From Bacillus sp. DNRA2 (GTDB taxonomy: Bacteria; Bacillota; Bacilli; Bacillales; Cytobacillaceae): 64,000 nucleotides of DNA. The stretch covers positions 1-64,000 of the forward strand of contig NZ_JABAIT010000007.1 of the NCBI RefSeq assembly GCF_012843265.1, in the 5' to 3' direction. The translations under genes and the position numbers were made by a program. Below the pieces are notes generated by a model. The model did not search any database, was not told where the DNA came from, and saw nothing but the letters and a program-made list of their open reading frames with translations. Shown here piece after piece: positions 63,505 through 64,000 of the stretch (its first letter is position 1; each line of letters opens with the position of its first letter).

Positions 63505-64000
63505 ATGCATACATACAAGCGAATATTTTTAATTGTCATGGATTCAGTTGGAATTGGGGAAGCGCCTGATGCCGAAAAATTTGGCGATAAAGGTGCACAT
63601 ACATTGGGTCATATTGCTGAAAGAATGAACGGGCTGAATATGCCTAATATGAGTAAGCTTGGTTTAAGTAATATTGAGGAAATAATCGGAGTTGAAAAGG
63701 CAAGTAAGCCCTTGGGCTATTTTACAAAAATGCAAGAGGCGTCAAATGGAAAGGATACGATGACGGGTCATTGGGAAATTATGGGCCTTCATATCGAAAC
63801 GCCATTTAAGGTGTTTCCAGACGGCTTCCCGGATGAATTGTTATCAGAGCTTGAAGCGAGAACCGGTCGGAAAATCATTGGCAATAAGCCGGCGAGCGGA
63901 ACAGAAATCCTCGTTGAGCTTGGCGAAGAGCATATGAAAACGGGGGCTTTAATTGTTTATACATCGGCGGATTCTGTACTGCAAATTGCTGCGCACGAAG
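63505..64000 (+). CDS. deoB: Phosphopentomutase (partial, runs off the window end)
   Basis: DeoB (Drm) interconverts ribose/deoxyribose 1- and 5-phosphates in nucleoside salvage. The first 165 residues are present. [22 protein letters not shown] (metal ligand Asp in an alkaline-phosphatase-like fold) begins at about residue 7. [23 protein letters not shown] (active-site Thr) and [10 protein letters not shown] follow. ATG 63505 comes after GAAGGAGGAT. The 3' part lies beyond position 64000. Confidence 0.96.
   Translation, partial: MHTYKRIFLIVMDSVGIGEAPDAEKFGDKGAHTLGHIAERMNGLNMPNMSKLGLSNIEEIIGVEKASKPLGYFTKMQEASNGKDTMTGHWEIMGLHIETPFKVFPDGFPDELLSELEARTGRKIIGNKPASGTEILVELGEEHMKTGALIVYTSADSVLQIAAHE

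Overview
This window is a chromosomal segment of a low-GC, endospore-forming member of the Bacillaceae. The evidence is the spoIIIA operon, spoIVB, spo0A, spoIIM and mciZ, the AGGAGG-type ribosome binding sites with frequent GTG and TTG starts, and a gene order that largely follows the Bacillus subtilis spoIIIAA-to-drm region. The exact genus cannot be fixed from the sequence alone; a Bacillus/Neobacillus-like species is my inference.

Layout. Positions 1-97 are the 3' end (domains V and VI) of a degenerate group II intron. Positions 198-5376 are the eight-gene spoIIIA operon (engulfment channel). Positions 5705-8507 hold accB-accC-yqhY and nusB (fatty acid synthesis, antitermination). Positions 8724-17548 hold folD, xseA-xseB-ispA, dxs-yqxC, argR and recN (one-carbon metabolism, DNA repair, isoprenoids, arginine control). 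Positions 17673-21394 hold spoIVB, spo0A, a glycerophosphodiesterase and yqzF. Positions 21557-29127 are the sigma-54 regulator bkdR and the branched-chain keto acid dehydrogenase operon (buk-lpdV-bkdAA-bkdAB-bkdB). The ptb and bcd genes that usually stand between bkdR and buk are absent. Positions 29740-38850 hold mutA-mutB-meaB, brxB, yqjA and mce-pccB. Together with Bkd these can oxidise valine and isoleucine to propionyl-CoA, carboxylate it, and isomerise methylmalonyl-CoA to succinyl-CoA. Positions 39012-49395 hold a peptidase, DNA polymerase IV, gndA/zwf (oxidative pentose phosphate), RNase Z, a SET-domain protein, a methyltransferase, a LysR regulator and namA. Positions 49525-55863 hold proI, yqjP, yqjQ, a lipoprotein and an SOS-controlled Y-family polymerase with its YolD-like partner, then yqkB. 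Positions 55927-64000 hold yqkD, yqkE, yqkF, mciZ, nudF, an EndoQ-like nuclease, spoIIM, fur, yqzK, xerD and the start of deoB.

Four short genes that are easily missed are included: a YpzG-like 50-aa protein, a Prli42-like 31-aa membrane miniprotein, a 43-aa basic protein of unknown function, and MciZ (42 aa).

The least explained material is intergenic. There are three copies of a 130-bp GC-rich, foldable repeat with compensatory changes between copies. Several intergenic arrays are built from a short conserved head plus a variable tail at a strict 20-21 bp period; the clearest lies inside the bkd operon and supplies the bkdB ribosome binding site. There are also nested hairpins near 56900-57004 that look like a palindrome-associated mobile remnant, a possible small RNA or leader between ispA and dxs, and a five-codon leader ORF overlapping the mutA start.
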